This document shows positions 18,447 to 27,320 of a stretch of 64,000 nt of DNA, in pieces. Origin of the DNA: Pseudoalteromonas atlantica (GTDB lineage Bacteria > Pseudomonadota > Gammaproteobacteria > Enterobacterales > Alteromonadaceae); contig BJUT01000001.1 in NCBI GenBank assembly GCA_007988745.1, positions 62,001 through 126,000 on the forward strand, given 5' to 3'. A model generated the notes under the pieces. That model worked only from the letters and a program-made list of their open reading frames with translations, had not been told where the DNA came from and did no database searches. Each line of letters starts with the position of its first letter. Within the stretch, counting starts at the first letter, position 1. Both the position numbers and the translations under genes were made by a program.

Positions 18447-18467
18447 GCCCAAGGGCCACCCTTGGGC
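18447..18467. other. perfect 9-bp hairpin upstream of alaA
   Basis: GCCCAAGGG and CCCTTGGGC are separated by only three bases. There is no T-run after it, so it is unlikely to be an intrinsic terminator. It may be a leader hairpin or a protein-binding site of alaA. Confidence 0.4.
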
Positions 18468-18577
18468 TAGTAACACAATTTTACCGAGCCCATTAGGTTA
18501 TAACCCTCACATTGAACAAACCCACTCCTAGTTAATTATTTTTTTCCATAAAGCCAGTTCGCCCCAAAGAGGTAAAA

Positions 18578-19795
18578 ATGTCAGATATTAAAAAGAGTCA
18601 CAAATTAGAAGGTGTATGTTATGACATTCGTGGACCGGTTTTAGCGCAAGCCAAAAAAATGGAAGACGAAGGTCAAAAGGTACTAAAGCTTAATATTGGT
18701 AACCCTGCGGCGTTTGGTTTTGATATGCCAGAGGACATGCACCGCGATATTATTCGTAATTTGTATTCGGCCCAAGGCTACTGCGACTCTAAGGGGTTAT
18801 ATTCAGCCCGTGTAGCGGTTTATCAGCATTACCAGCAACGAGGTTTACATAACTTAGATGTAGATAATATTTATATTGGTAATGGGGTGAGCGAGCTTAT
18901 TCAAATGATCACCCAAGCGTTATTAAATAACGATGATGAAGTGCTTATTCCTGCGCCTGATTACCCTCTGTGGACCGCGTCAGTTAAATTAGCAGGCGGC
19001 AACCCTGTTCATTATTTATGTGATGAAGAGCAAGACTGGTTTCCGGATATTGCTGATATAAAAAGTAAAATTACGTCTAAAACAAAAGCGCTTGTACTAA
19101 TTAACCCTAATAACCCAACCGGGGCGGTTTATAGTGACGATTTACTTTTAGAGTTAATTAATGTGGCGCGCGAGCATAAGCTGTTACTGCTTAGCGATGA
19201 AATTTACGAAAAGATTTTATACGATGGCATCACTCACACCTCAATTGGTGCGCTATGCGACGATGTGCCCATTATTACCTTTAATGGCTTAGCTAAAACT
19301 TACCGTGCAGCGGGTATTCGTATGGGCTGGATGGTACTAAGCGGGCGCACTTCTGCAATGGAAGATTTACGTAAAGGGCTAGATATTTTATCGTCTATGC
19401 GTTTGTGTGCCAATGTACCCGCGCAATATGCGATACAACAAGCGCTAGGGGGCGTGCAATCAATAGATAGCTTAATCGACCCAGGCGGGCGATTATATGT
19501 TCAGCGCGATATTGCTTGGCGTGGGCTTAATGCTATTGAAGGGATAAGCTGTAAAAAGCCAAAAGGGGCGCTTTACGCGTTTGCTAAGGTAGATACGGCT
19601 CATTTTAATGTCACTGATGATGAAAAAATGATGTTTGATTTACTAAAAGCAGAAAAAATATTATTAGTGCATGGGCGTGCATTTAATTGGCCAGAGCCTG
19701 ATCACTTTAGGTTAGTGTTTTTACCTAACAAAGACGATTTATCGAGTGCGATGCTTAAAATGCAGCGCTTTTTTAAAGACTATCGCCAAGTTTAG
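18578..19795 (+). CDS. alaA: alanine-synthesising aminotransferase AlaA
   Basis: This PLP enzyme makes alanine from pyruvate and glutamate. It has 405 residues, the same length as E. coli AlaA, and matches it from the N-terminal EGVCYDIRGPVLAQA onward. The PLP lysine is in FNGLAKTYRAAGIRMGW near residue 240, and NPNNPTGAVY is the fold-type I signature. A good AGAGG ribosome binding site precedes the ATG. A strong terminator follows. Confidence 0.93.
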   Translation: MSDIKKSHKLEGVCYDIRGPVLAQAKKMEDEGQKVLKLNIGNPAAFGFDMPEDMHRDIIRNLYSAQGYCDSKGLYSARVAVYQHYQQRGLHNLDVDNIYIGNGVSELIQMITQALLNNDDEVLIPAPDYPLWTASVKLAGGNPVHYLCDEEQDWFPDIADIKSKITSKTKALVLINPNNPTGAVYSDDLLLELINVAREHKLLLLSDEIYEKILYDGITHTSIGALCDDVPIITFNGLAKTYRAAGIRMGWMVLSGRTSAMEDLRKGLDILSSMRLCANVPAQYAIQQALGGVQSIDSLIDPGGRLYVQRDIAWRGLNAIEGISCKKPKGALYAFAKVDTAHFNVTDDEKMMFDLLKAEKILLVHGRAFNWPEPDHFRLVFLPNKDDLSSAMLKMQRFFKDYRQV

Positions 19796-19822
19796 TTAAT
19801 CCCAACTAATGCGCTGTAAAAT

Positions 19823-19851
19823 AAAAAACGAGCTTAATTAGCTCGTTTTTT
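19823..19851. terminator. bidirectional intrinsic terminator, alaA / glycine-zipper gene
   Basis: An 11-base-pair stem, AAAAAACGAGC with its complement, encloses a TTAATTA loop. The A- and T-runs allow it to end both the + strand alaA transcript and the convergent minus-strand gene. Confidence 0.92.
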
Positions 19852-19879
19852 ATTTACGCGATAATGCTGATAGGGCTTA

Positions 19880-20347
19880 TTAGTACGCGCGGTCAACTCT
19901 TACGGTATTATCACTTAAATAGACCAACCGTACGTTATCACCTTTACTAAAGCGCATTGACTGGTCTTGGTCTTGTACCACCATGTATTGATCGCCGTTT
20001 TCTACCTGAATCAATAACTCTACTAGGTGTGTTTGCTTATAATAGCTTTTTTGCTGATTATTATGCGCCACGCTTCCGCCAATGACTGAGCCTAAAATAG
20101 TGGCGACGGTACGACCGCTCCCACCACCAAATTGATTACCGACAACACCCCCGAGTAGGGCGCCGCCAAAGGTTTTCCAGCCATTGTTTTTGTCTTGCAC
20201 AAGCTCTTGTTCGGTAATTTTACGTACAGATTTTACATCGCCAAATAAAACCTGTTGTACAGGCACGGCTTTGTTTCGCTCATAGTTAGCAAAACTTGGT
20301 GCACTGAGTGTAAGCAATGCACACATTGCTATGGTTAAGGCTTTCAT
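19880..20347 (-). CDS. glycine-zipper 2TM domain envelope protein
   Basis: The 155-residue protein has a cleavable signal peptide ending in APSFA-NYE, without a lipobox Cys. A Gly-rich double hydrophobic hairpin follows at about residues 59-95 (GGALLGGVVGNQFGGG and later ATILGSVIGG), the glycine-zipper 2TM pattern of SlyB-like proteins. The C-terminal part (VQVENGDQYMVVQDQDQ) is a small beta domain. SlyB-type proteins stabilise the outer membrane; that role here is inferred. AGGAGAG lies five bases before the start. Confidence 0.82.
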   Translation of the reverse strand: MKALTIAMCALLTLSAPSFANYERNKAVPVQQVLFGDVKSVRKITEQELVQDKNNGWKTFGGALLGGVVGNQFGGGSGRTVATILGSVIGGSVAHNNQQKSYYKQTHLVELLIQVENGDQYMVVQDQDQSMRFSKGDNVRLVYLSDNTVRVDRAY

Positions 20348-20403
20348 AGGTCTCTCCTGTTGGTGTTACGCAAAGGCGATATTTTGCCTTTGCGTGGATA
20401 TGT

Positions 20404-20562
20404 ATACCAATGCGCAAAAATACTTAATCATTTTGCGGCTAAACGTGTCGCTACCTGCGTTAAAAAATTCTCATTTAAAACAACTAAACAGTCATTTTTT
20501 TCCTAGTTATCAACGCGTTTAACTAGCCTCAAAATAGATCAGTTAATTAAGCGAATTGGTAT
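20404..20562. repeat. palindromic interspersed repeat, copy B (best conserved ends)
   Basis: This 159-base copy begins ATACCAATGCGC and ends GCGAATTGGTAT, terminal inverted repeats agreeing at 11 of 12 positions. Its left half shares long exact blocks with copy C, such as TACTTAATCATTTTGCGG and CTAAACGTGTCGCTACC. It starts two bases past the lpoB stop codon, in the gap between lpoB and the glycine-zipper gene. No coding capacity. Confidence 0.85.
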
Positions 20563-20564
20563 TA

Positions 20565-21182
20565 TTACCAACCAAATGTCGATTTTTCTTTCGTTTTACG
20601 AATTTCAGTTTCGTCTGCCCACTCTACTAGGCCGCTTTGCATATCCATTAAGCGCATTGTAAATTTGTAATACACATCTGATTTATCAGCATTTGATTTA
20701 ACAATGCTCGATAAGTTGCCGTACAACATGTATTGCGCACCAATTTGTTTACCAAAGGCAACTGCGGTGGCAGGGTTTACAAGGGCATCTTCGTTTTGAA
20801 AGTTAAGCTGCTCACGTACTGATTCAACACGGGTCATGTCAACAAAACGAAACTTACCGCTGCGCAACAGTTGCGTAGAGATTGAGTCGGTAATAGATTC
20901 AGTGTCTATGTGTTCACTGGTTTTATTTTTAATGCGCTCAACAAATACCACAGGGCGTTTGTTTTGGGTCATTGTACCAATAACCGGCGAGCTGAGTAGT
21001 GAGTCGGTCATTTGGCTGGCTACTTTTTGTAAATCGGTAGAGCCAAAGTTTATATCGGTGGTTTCTACTGCTTGCGCGTCGCCATAACTAACTACGGCTT
21101 TATTGGCACAACCGCTTAAAATGAGGGCGCTGAGGCCAATAACTGCATAACTCGATAACGTTTTAAATTGTGTAGTGATCAT
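20565..21182 (-). CDS. lpoB: penicillin-binding protein activator LpoB
   Basis: LpoB is an outer-membrane lipoprotein that reaches through the peptidoglycan to activate PBP1b. The 205-residue protein has a lipobox LSGC with Cys25, and a C-terminal domain of the family with RPVVFVERIKNKTSEHID and a FRFVDMTRVESVREQLNFQ stretch. It is the last gene of a three-gene unit with the COG3014 protein and the YcfL-like lipoprotein, as in other Alteromonadales and vibrios. Confidence 0.9.
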   Translation of the reverse strand: MITTQFKTLSSYAVIGLSALILSGCANKAVVSYGDAQAVETTDINFGSTDLQKVASQMTDSLLSSPVIGTMTQNKRPVVFVERIKNKTSEHIDTESITDSISTQLLRSGKFRFVDMTRVESVREQLNFQNEDALVNPATAVAFGKQIGAQYMLYGNLSSIVKSNADKSDVYYKFTMRLMDMQSGLVEWADETEIRKTKEKSTFGW

Positions 21183-21193
21183 TTTTATAACCC

Positions 21194-21619
21194 TTATTCT
21201 TTAAATTCTTGTGCGTCGGTAGACACTTCTCTTACAGCGAGCGAAAATGTAACCGCATCCGGTGTTGGCGCTAAGCCGGGTAATTGTGTTTTAGAAAAAC
21301 CAAACAGTGTTAAGGCTTGCCAAGGTGAGTGGTTTCCTTTAATTACAAACCCGTCTTTGTCGTACCAATTAAACTGATACTGTAAATATTGCGACTTTTT
21401 ATATTGGCTGCTTAGTGTTACTACCACGTCGGTTAACTGGTTTGTTTGGCGTGTTTTAACATCGGTAATGGCAAGCTTTTCACCTAGAGCAGGATTATCA
21501 ACATGTAACTGCTCGTTAAATGTATTTTTGCTTTGCTCAACCGAAATGCCTGATGTATCAGGTTGGCTTGCACATGCCCCAAGCATTAATGCAGCCACTA
21601 ATGGCAAAGTATATTTCAT
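21194..21619 (-). CDS. YcfL family lipoprotein
   Basis: This 141-residue protein has a short signal peptide with lipobox LGAC and a DUF1425/YcfL domain (TNQLTDVVVTLSSQYKK and FNWYDKDGFVIKG). In E. coli ycfL is also next to lpoB. Its function is not known, but an envelope role is likely from the context. AGGAG lies six bases before the ATG. It is 11 bases upstream of lpoB. Confidence 0.85.
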   Translation of the reverse strand: MKYTLPLVAALMLGACASQPDTSGISVEQSKNTFNEQLHVDNPALGEKLAITDVKTRQTNQLTDVVVTLSSQYKKSQYLQYQFNWYDKDGFVIKGNHSPWQALTLFGFSKTQLPGLAPTPDAVTFSLAVREVSTDAQEFKE

Positions 21620-21627
21620 GATGACTC

Positions 21628-22992
21628 CTAGAGTTGAACCACATGGTAGTTAAAATAGTTATTAATAGAGGTTAGGTAAATTAAGGTTAACCCTTGCTTA
21701 CTAACGGTAAAATTAATAGGCGCATGGTTGCCTATTAAAAGTGTATGCGACCCTGCATTTAAACTGCTACGTGCCATGCTTATTTGATTAGGTAAAGTAA
21801 GCCAGCTACGTGTATCAGCCTGCTCAGACGCCAAATTATAAATATTAGCAATAATATTGCCTACATCGCCTGTGCTACGTGCCAGCTCTGCGCGCACTTT
21901 TTCTTTGGCTACTAAGCGTAGTACTTGCCTAGATACGCGAGCCGGTATTTGTTGCTCTAATGTTTTAGCCGCTAATGCTTCTATATGCACTAATGGGTTG
22001 AGCTCTAAATTTTGCGAACCTATATTTACGCCATTAATATTAGTTATAAACGCATTATCTTTATAAACCGGCATTGCTAAACTGTAAAAACGCGCATCGC
22101 CACCTGAGGTATAAATAGGCAAGCGTAATTTAAATTCATCTTGTTTAGGCACTAAGCCTTGTTCAACCAATATAACCACTTCACCGTGATTAGCATGAAG
22201 GGGCTTTAATGGGCTAAAGCAGCGCTCAAACTCTTCTAAATCTTGATTAAAACCTTGCTTTTTAGCTAATCGCATTACATCTTGCTGTAAGTAGTGATTG
22301 TCAGGTTGAATCTCTAATGCTTTTTTATAATCAATGTAGGCATCATCGTATTGTTTATCACTTTGGTACAACAGCGCAGATAAATAAAACGTAAAGGCAT
22401 TTTGAAAACCATTTTTAATACCGCGTGTCACATTACTCATACTTGGGTAATGCTGTTGTGCTTGCTCTATTGTGTCGTTTATTTGTGTTTGATTATCTGC
22501 AAGTGCATCGACTTGTACTTTGTTAGCGCGACGTATTTCAACCAAGGCGCCTTCTAAATCACTGTTGTATACATAATTAAGTGCTTTGTAGCTATGTAGC
22601 ATGCTCATTTCATATGCCGGTGGTACATAGGTAATAGCAGAGTCGTTAGTGAATAAGGCGTTACTTTGTTCAAGCCCTGCACTTAATTGAATTTTTGCTG
22701 CTTCTCGTTTTGTTTGTACCTGGGCGTATACGTTTTCAAATTGTTGTTGTGAAAGACTTTGCTCGTTAGCAAGGTCTTTTAAACGGGCTTGCTCTAATTG
22801 GTTAAGTAAATAGCTACTGTGTAACTTACTATTGTTGGCAATAAGTGATTGAGCCTGTTCAATATTGTTATTTTGAATTGCGTTTCTTACAGGCGTCATT
22901 TGGCTTGCATAGTCGTTAAATAAATCATTAAAGCCTATGGTGCTGCATCCACTTAATATAAAACAAACACTTAAAATTATACTTTGGCGCAC
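21628..22992 (-). CDS. COG3014 family lipoprotein
   Basis: This 454-residue protein starts at a GTG with AGGAG just upstream. The signal peptide ends in a lipobox, ILSGC. The middle holds a TPR-like helical repeat (DAYIDYKKALEIQPDNHYLQ around residues 218-237). Towards the C terminus lies a stretch rich in beta structure. The family is known only by its number, COG3014, and in many marine gammaproteobacteria heads the operon with ycfL and lpoB, which suggests a function tied to peptidoglycan synthesis. Confidence 0.82.
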   Translation of the reverse strand: MRQSIILSVCFILSGCSTIGFNDLFNDYASQMTPVRNAIQNNNIEQAQSLIANNSKLHSSYLLNQLEQARLKDLANEQSLSQQQFENVYAQVQTKREAAKIQLSAGLEQSNALFTNDSAITYVPPAYEMSMLHSYKALNYVYNSDLEGALVEIRRANKVQVDALADNQTQINDTIEQAQQHYPSMSNVTRGIKNGFQNAFTFYLSALLYQSDKQYDDAYIDYKKALEIQPDNHYLQQDVMRLAKKQGFNQDLEEFERCFSPLKPLHANHGEVVILVEQGLVPKQDEFKLRLPIYTSGGDARFYSLAMPVYKDNAFITNINGVNIGSQNLELNPLVHIEALAAKTLEQQIPARVSRQVLRLVAKEKVRAELARSTGDVGNIIANIYNLASEQADTRSWLTLPNQISMARSSLNAGSHTLLIGNHAPINFTVSKQGLTLIYLTSINNYFNYHVVQL

Positions 22993-23375
22993 TGAGCACT
23001 CCTATATAGTTAGGTTTTAAAGATTAACATACTCTGGTTTTGGATTTGTGTGAAATAGTGTAAAAAAGCGTAGCCTACTTTAGGGCATATAGACCTGTGA
23101 GGATTTAAAAATCATTCTCCCTAAGGTCAGCGCGCGTTAGTTAAATTACGTGTATTTAAGGTAGGCAAATCATCATGAATAGCTTGTGAATACCAGAGGG
23201 TAGACGCGTAATTACAGCAATTTAGCAGTATATAAAGTTATAATGCTGCGAATAAGATTAGAGTAATTACAACAATACCGCTTTACAGCTAAATGGCTCA
23301 GCTGTTTAAATACAGCGCTGGCTGAGCAAGCCAATTTAAAGCATCTCATTATAAGGTTTTAGTTAAGGAGCGATT
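22993..23375. other. 383-base intergenic region with structured leader before the EamA transporter gene
   Basis: This divergent spacer has no gene. Its right part, 23294-23333, can form two small hairpins in a row: GCTGT/ACAGC (23301-23305 with 23312-23316) and TGGCT/AGCCA (23319-23323 with 23329-23333). A copy of TGGCT at 23294 and GCTCAGC at 23296-23302 can pair instead with AGCCA or with GCTGAGC at 23321-23327, so alternative folds compete. A TATAAT box lies at about 23239-23246. The left half shows nothing I can interpret. Confidence 0.4.
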
Positions 23376-24248
23376 TTGAAAGCCACTTTATACACCCTCG
23401 TTGCATTAATAGCCTTTGCGGCAAATTCTTTACTTTGCCGTATGGCGTTAGCGCAAGGTTATATTGATGCGTGGAATTTTACAATTATCAGGCTCGTAAG
23501 TGGTGCCGTGTGTTTAGGCTTAATTATGGCTGTATATACGTATAACCTTAAGCGTAAGGGGGCGCTTAATGACGCTATTTTAAGTGATACCGGAAGTTGG
23601 CGAAGCAGTATTAGTTTATTGGTATATGCACTTTGTTTTTCTATTGCTTATATAGAGCTAGATACAGGCACCGGTGCGCTTATTTTATTTTCAGCGGTGC
23701 AACTTACCATGATTGGTTGGGGCATATATAAAAAAGAGCAGCTAAGTAAATTGCAGTGGGGGGCTTTTTTTGTCGCGTTAGCTGGGTTTGTGTATTTAAT
23801 GTTGCCCTCTGCCGCTGTGCCTTCTTTGTTAGGGGCCTCGCTTATGGCGTTAAGTGGCGTTGCATGGGGCGTTTACAGTATACGCGGTAAAGCGTGTGTA
23901 TCGCCGCTGCGGACCACCGCCTTTAACTTTATTAGAAGCTTAGTGGCTATTCCTGTTTTATTACTTGTAGCAATAGGCTATTTAAAAACAGTAAGTATGC
24001 AAGGGGTGTTACTAGCGTGCGCCTCGGGTGCCATTGCATCAGGCATTGGTTACAGTATTTGGTATGTGGCCATGCCGCTACTAAAAAGCACGCAAGCGGC
24101 GGTCGTACAGTTATGTGTGCCTGTACTGGCTGCTATCGCTGGTATGTTGTTTTTATCTGAGCAGGTAACAGTGGAGTTTATTATTGCAAGCTCACTAATA
24201 CTCGGCTCGGTATTGGTGTTTATATTAAATAAGCATACAGCGCGGTAA
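23376..24248 (+). CDS. EamA/DMT family transporter
   Basis: This 290-residue inner-membrane protein has about ten transmembrane segments in two EamA repeats (roughly residues 3-140 and 150-285), the pattern of drug/metabolite transporters. The substrate cannot be told. It starts at a TTG codon at 23376, with AAGGAG five bases upstream; no in-frame ATG near the start gives the first membrane span. The 380-base leader contains possible alternating hairpins, so control by RNA structure is possible. Confidence 0.88.
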   Translation: MKATLYTLVALIAFAANSLLCRMALAQGYIDAWNFTIIRLVSGAVCLGLIMAVYTYNLKRKGALNDAILSDTGSWRSSISLLVYALCFSIAYIELDTGTGALILFSAVQLTMIGWGIYKKEQLSKLQWGAFFVALAGFVYLMLPSAAVPSLLGASLMALSGVAWGVYSIRGKACVSPLRTTAFNFIRSLVAIPVLLLVAIGYLKTVSMQGVLLACASGAIASGIGYSIWYVAMPLLKSTQAAVVQLCVPVLAAIAGMLFLSEQVTVEFIIASSLILGSVLVFILNKHTAR

Positions 24249-24257
24249 TGCCAAGAA

Positions 24258-24280
24258 AAGCCCGCTATTAAGGCGGGCTT
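24258..24280 (+). terminator. intrinsic terminator of the EamA gene, overlapping the end of the M15 gene
   Basis: AAGCCCGC (24258-24265) and GCGGGCTT (24273-24280) form an 8-base-pair stem with a 7-base loop. The stop codon of the convergent M15 peptidase gene (24268-24270) lies inside the loop, so the two genes share this structure. Confidence 0.7.
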
Positions 24281-24954
24281 ACATTTGTTATAAAACGTTT
24301 ATATACCGCTGGTAAATTATCTAAAATAGCTGACTTACCCTCTAAATCGCTGTTGCTTATACATTCGTAAAGCATCGCTTCGCTCAATGTGTTTACTAAC
24401 CGCTGAGATTGCTTAATATGGCTAATATGCCAAAGTTCAGGTGCTACGCCGCCTAAATCCTGTTTGTAGGGGCGATAAAAACCATATTTAGCTAGATTTT
24501 TATCAAGCCACTGGCTGAGTGGCGCAAATGGCCCACCATGTTGGTATTCATCAGGGGTAAGTTGCAGCTTATAATCATCGCTAATTGCGGCGGTATCATA
24601 CACATCAAGGTCGGTTCCTAAATGATGCCGACTAGCCCCTGGCATGGCAGAGTAAAGCATAATAGCCGTGCATTTTTCCAGTTCATTTAGCTTGCTTAAA
24701 TCCACTATCTGTTGCTGTTTATTAAAAACAGGGCGTATACCTAAAAACTTGTTATTCCAAATCATAGCTTGGCGATTAAAATCGCGAAAACTTGAGGCAA
24801 TAGTCAGCTCAAAACCAGCGTTTTTAGCGCCATTTTGCAGGGCTAAAAAGTCATCAATAATATCAGTATGTAACCGATGCGATTGAATCTCAGTGAGATG
24901 TGTATCACTTTGTCCAGTGATACACATTGCTAATGTATTGGTATCGAGTGCCAT
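24268..24954 (-). CDS. M15 family D-alanyl-D-alanine carboxypeptidase
   Basis: The 228-residue protein has the zinc-ligand motifs of VanY-type peptidases: SRHHLGTDLDV (His and Asp ligands) and ELWHISH (Glu catalyst and His ligand). I see no signal peptide, so it is either cytoplasmic and acts in muropeptide recycling or leaves by another route. It is the last gene of a five-gene minus-strand operon and overlaps dapE by one base. Linkage to dapE, which makes the meso-DAP of peptidoglycan, fits a cell-wall role. Confidence 0.88.
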   Translation of the reverse strand: MALDTNTLAMCITGQSDTHLTEIQSHRLHTDIIDDFLALQNGAKNAGFELTIASSFRDFNRQAMIWNNKFLGIRPVFNKQQQIVDLSKLNELEKCTAIMLYSAMPGASRHHLGTDLDVYDTAAISDDYKLQLTPDEYQHGGPFAPLSQWLDKNLAKYGFYRPYKQDLGGVAPELWHISHIKQSQRLVNTLSEAMLYECISNSDLEGKSAILDNLPAVYKRFITNVSPP

Positions 24955-26084
24955 TAGGTTAACAATTGCTCTAAAATTTGCTCGTAAATATCAGCTAAAG
25001 CGATTAAATCATCGGTGCTTACACATTCATCTACTTTATGAATAGTGGCGTTGCGCGGGCCTAGTTCAATCACTTTTGCGCCTGTTTGCGCTATAAAGCG
25101 CCCATCTGATGTACCCCCGGTGGTTTCGAGGTTAGTGGTTAAGCCCGTGACAGATTTAATCGCATTTACGGTGGCATCAACTAACGGGCCATGCTCGGTA
25201 ATAAACGGCAAGCCATTTACTATCCAGCTTAATTCGTAGTTTAAGTCATACGTTTGTAAAATAGCATTAACCCGTTCTTGTAGTTGCTGATGAGTTACTT
25301 CGGTACTAAATCTAAAATTAAATTGCACCTCAAGCTCGCCCGGTATGACATTCCCGGCCCCCGTGCCACCATTTATATTTGATACCTGGAAGCTGGTTGC
25401 AGGGAAAAATTCATTGCCGTTGTCCCACACGGTTTGGCTAAGTTCAGTAATAGCGGGGGCAGCCAAATGAATTGGGTTTTGCGCTAAGTGGGGGTAGGCT
25501 ACATGGCCTTGCACACCTTTTACTTTTAAAAAGCCAGTAAGGGAGCCACGACGGCCATTTTTTACTACATCACCGAGTACATCTCGCGATGAAGGCTCAC
25601 CCACTAAGCACATATCAATTTTTTCACCACGTGCTTCAAGCGTGTCTATTACTTTGGTTGTGCCGTTGATAAAGGGGCCTTCTTCATCGGAGGTAATTAA
25701 AAATGAGATAGAGCCTTTATGATCAGGGTTTTTAGCCACAAAGCGCTCAGTAGCAACAAGCATTGCTGCCAGAGAGCCCTTCATATCCGCTGCGCCTCGG
25801 CCATGCAGCAAACCATCTTCAATTAAGCCTGAAAATGGCGGGTGCTGCCAGTTTTGTGCAGGTCCTGTAGGGACTACATCAGTATGGCCTGCAAAACAAA
25901 AGTGTGGCGACTGGTTTCCTTTTCGGGCCCATGTATTGAGTGTATCGGTAAAAAATAATGACTCAATATTAAAGCCTAGGGCTTTTAAACGCTCGTTCAT
26001 CATTGATTGGCAACCCGCATCTTCAGGGGTTACCGACTCGCGCTGAATAAGCGCTTGTGCAAGTGCAATTACTTCATGTGTCAT
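24954..26084 (-). CDS. dapE: succinyl-diaminopimelate desuccinylase
   Basis: DapE is a two-zinc amidohydrolase that makes LL-diaminopimelate for lysine and peptidoglycan. The 376-residue protein has the metal-binding [28 protein letters not shown] and [12 protein letters not shown] motifs (with the catalytic Glu), and a C-terminal [14 protein letters not shown] ending with the last His ligand. It overlaps both neighbours by one base. The ArsC-like gene before dapE is the same order as E. coli yffB-dapE. Confidence 0.95.
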   Translation of the reverse strand: MTHEVIALAQALIQRESVTPEDAGCQSMMNERLKALGFNIESLFFTDTLNTWARKGNQSPHFCFAGHTDVVPTGPAQNWQHPPFSGLIEDGLLHGRGAADMKGSLAAMLVATERFVAKNPDHKGSISFLITSDEEGPFINGTTKVIDTLEARGEKIDMCLVGEPSSRDVLGDVVKNGRRGSLTGFLKVKGVQGHVAYPHLAQNPIHLAAPAITELSQTVWDNGNEFFPATSFQVSNINGGTGAGNVIPGELEVQFNFRFSTEVTHQQLQERVNAILQTYDLNYELSWIVNGLPFITEHGPLVDATVNAIKSVTGLTTNLETTGGTSDGRFIAQTGAKVIELGPRNATIHKVDECVSTDDLIALADIYEQILEQLLT

Positions 26085-26428
26085 TATTTAAATATCTCAT
26101 CGTATTGCGCTGCTTTAAAGCCTAAGTGGTAGCTGTTGTTATTAACAAGTACTGGGCGCTTGATCATAGCTGGTTGCTCTACAAGTAATGTTATAGCAGT
26201 GTCTTTGCTTAGGTTTTGCTTTTGCTCATCACAGAGTGCACGATAGGTTGTACCACGCTTATTAACTAATTGCTCCCAGTCAATATGCTCAGCAAATTCG
26301 CTTACAAGCTGCTCGTTTACACCGTCTTTTCGGTAATCGTGAAAGGTAAAATCTATGTTGTTGTCGGCGAGGTATTTTTTGGCTTTTTTAATGGTATCGC
26401 AATTACTAATGCCGTAAAGAGTGATCAT
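26084..26428 (-). CDS. ArsC/Spx family reductase-like protein, YffB type
   Basis: The 114-residue thioredoxin-fold protein has a single redox-type Cys in the [14 protein letters not shown] motif, as in E. coli YffB. The Arg-rich second loop of true arsenate reductases is not evident, but VNKRGTTYR and IKRPVLV match the Spx/ArsC family. It lies directly before dapE as in E. coli. The substrate is not known; arsenate reduction should not be assumed. Confidence 0.88.
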   Translation of the reverse strand: MITLYGISNCDTIKKAKKYLADNNIDFTFHDYRKDGVNEQLVSEFAEHIDWEQLVNKRGTTYRALCDEQKQNLSKDTAITLLVEQPAMIKRPVLVNNNSYHLGFKAAQYDEIFK

Positions 26429-26432
26429 AGGT

Positions 26433-26930
26433 TTAGTTCTTCTTAATAATAGTTAAAAGGGGGTCTACACCCGCATTTACGTGCGTGTGTGAATAATGAA
26501 AAGTGCCTAAGTTATGGCCATTTAATAGCACTAAGCTGGCCAGTAAGGGCGATTTAAGTTCGCGTAAATCAAAGTAAGCTAAGCGCTGCCCTTTGCTTAT
26601 TTTGCTGCCATTTAGCTGTGCAATATGTGTGTGTGTAATAGGCTGCTGCGCCGGTAGTGACAAGTTAATGAGAACCTTTAAACCGTTATTTGCTTGGAAA
26701 ATAAATTCACATCCTGCATTTTTAACCTGCATTAAAGTGCCATCAAAGGGCGCTAAAATTTTGTGGTTACTTAATGCAACCAACATAGTTGGCCCAAGGG
26801 TAGAAAATTTAAAAAAGGGCTCAGGGTGCAGGTTCAAATCAATGACTTTGCCGCTAAAGGGGCTGGTAATTTTTAATGCGCTGGCGGGGAGCTTATTTTG
26901 CGCTAAAAACTCGATAGAGGCTGCTCTCAT
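26433..26930 (-). CDS. PTS EIIA-glucose-like protein lacking both active-site histidines
   Basis: The 165-residue protein aligns with EIIA-Glc along its core: ITSPFSGKVIDL, ILAPFDGTL and SKGQRLAYFDL match the barrel strands. A gap-free alignment puts Cys74 where EIIA-Glc has His75, and Asn89 where it has the phosphorylated His90. It therefore cannot take part in normal phosphotransfer. It may be a regulatory or binding protein that kept the fold. It begins directly after the ACT-protein stop codon and ends four bases before the ArsC-like gene, so it is firmly inside the operon. Confidence 0.75.
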   Translation of the reverse strand: MRAASIEFLAQNKLPASALKITSPFSGKVIDLNLHPEPFFKFSTLGPTMLVALSNHKILAPFDGTLMQVKNAGCEFIFQANNGLKVLINLSLPAQQPITHTHIAQLNGSKISKGQRLAYFDLRELKSPLLASLVLLNGHNLGTFHYSHTHVNAGVDPLLTIIKKN

Positions 26931-27320
26931 TTATTGATCTACTACTAAATTGTAGCCATCTTTTTTAAGTGCAGTGATGGCTTGCTGCGCAGTGTGTTTT
27001 TTTACCAAAATATAATCTGTGTCGTAGGTTGAGATAGAAAAGATAGAAATATTAGCCTTTGCAAGCACGCCAGATATATTGGCCATAATCCCCGTTAAAG
27101 AAAACCCCAACGGGCCAACCACTTCAAGTGCTTGCCAATCAGGCTCTGTATCTAAACACTCAATAGCAAAATGACTAGGGCAAACAATAGAAAGCTCATC
27201 ATGAGTTTTAGAAATAAAAAATAGGGGTAATTTTAATAGCGCTACAGGAATGTCTGCATCCACTTCTAAACTATGAATTGACAACAGCGTGCTGTGTAAT
27301 TGTAATGTTTGTTTTGACAT
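26931..27320 (-). CDS. ACT domain protein
   Basis: The 129-residue protein consists of one or two ACT-like folds; GPLGFSLTGIMANISGVLAK followed by NISIFSISTYDTDYILVKK is the typical ligand-binding half, where amino acids usually bind. It is the first gene of the five-gene unit and its stop codon touches the start of the IIA-like gene. An amino-acid sensing role linked to lysine/DAP synthesis is possible but is inference. Confidence 0.8.
   Translation of the reverse strand: MSKQTLQLHSTLLSIHSLEVDADIPVALLKLPLFFISKTHDELSIVCPSHFAIECLDTEPDWQALEVVGPLGFSLTGIMANISGVLAKANISIFSISTYDTDYILVKKHTAQQAITALKKDGYNLVVDQ

Noticed and set aside
26084..26428. Arsenate reductase function
   Set aside because: The protein is nearest to YffB and lies in a dapE operon without any arsenic genes.
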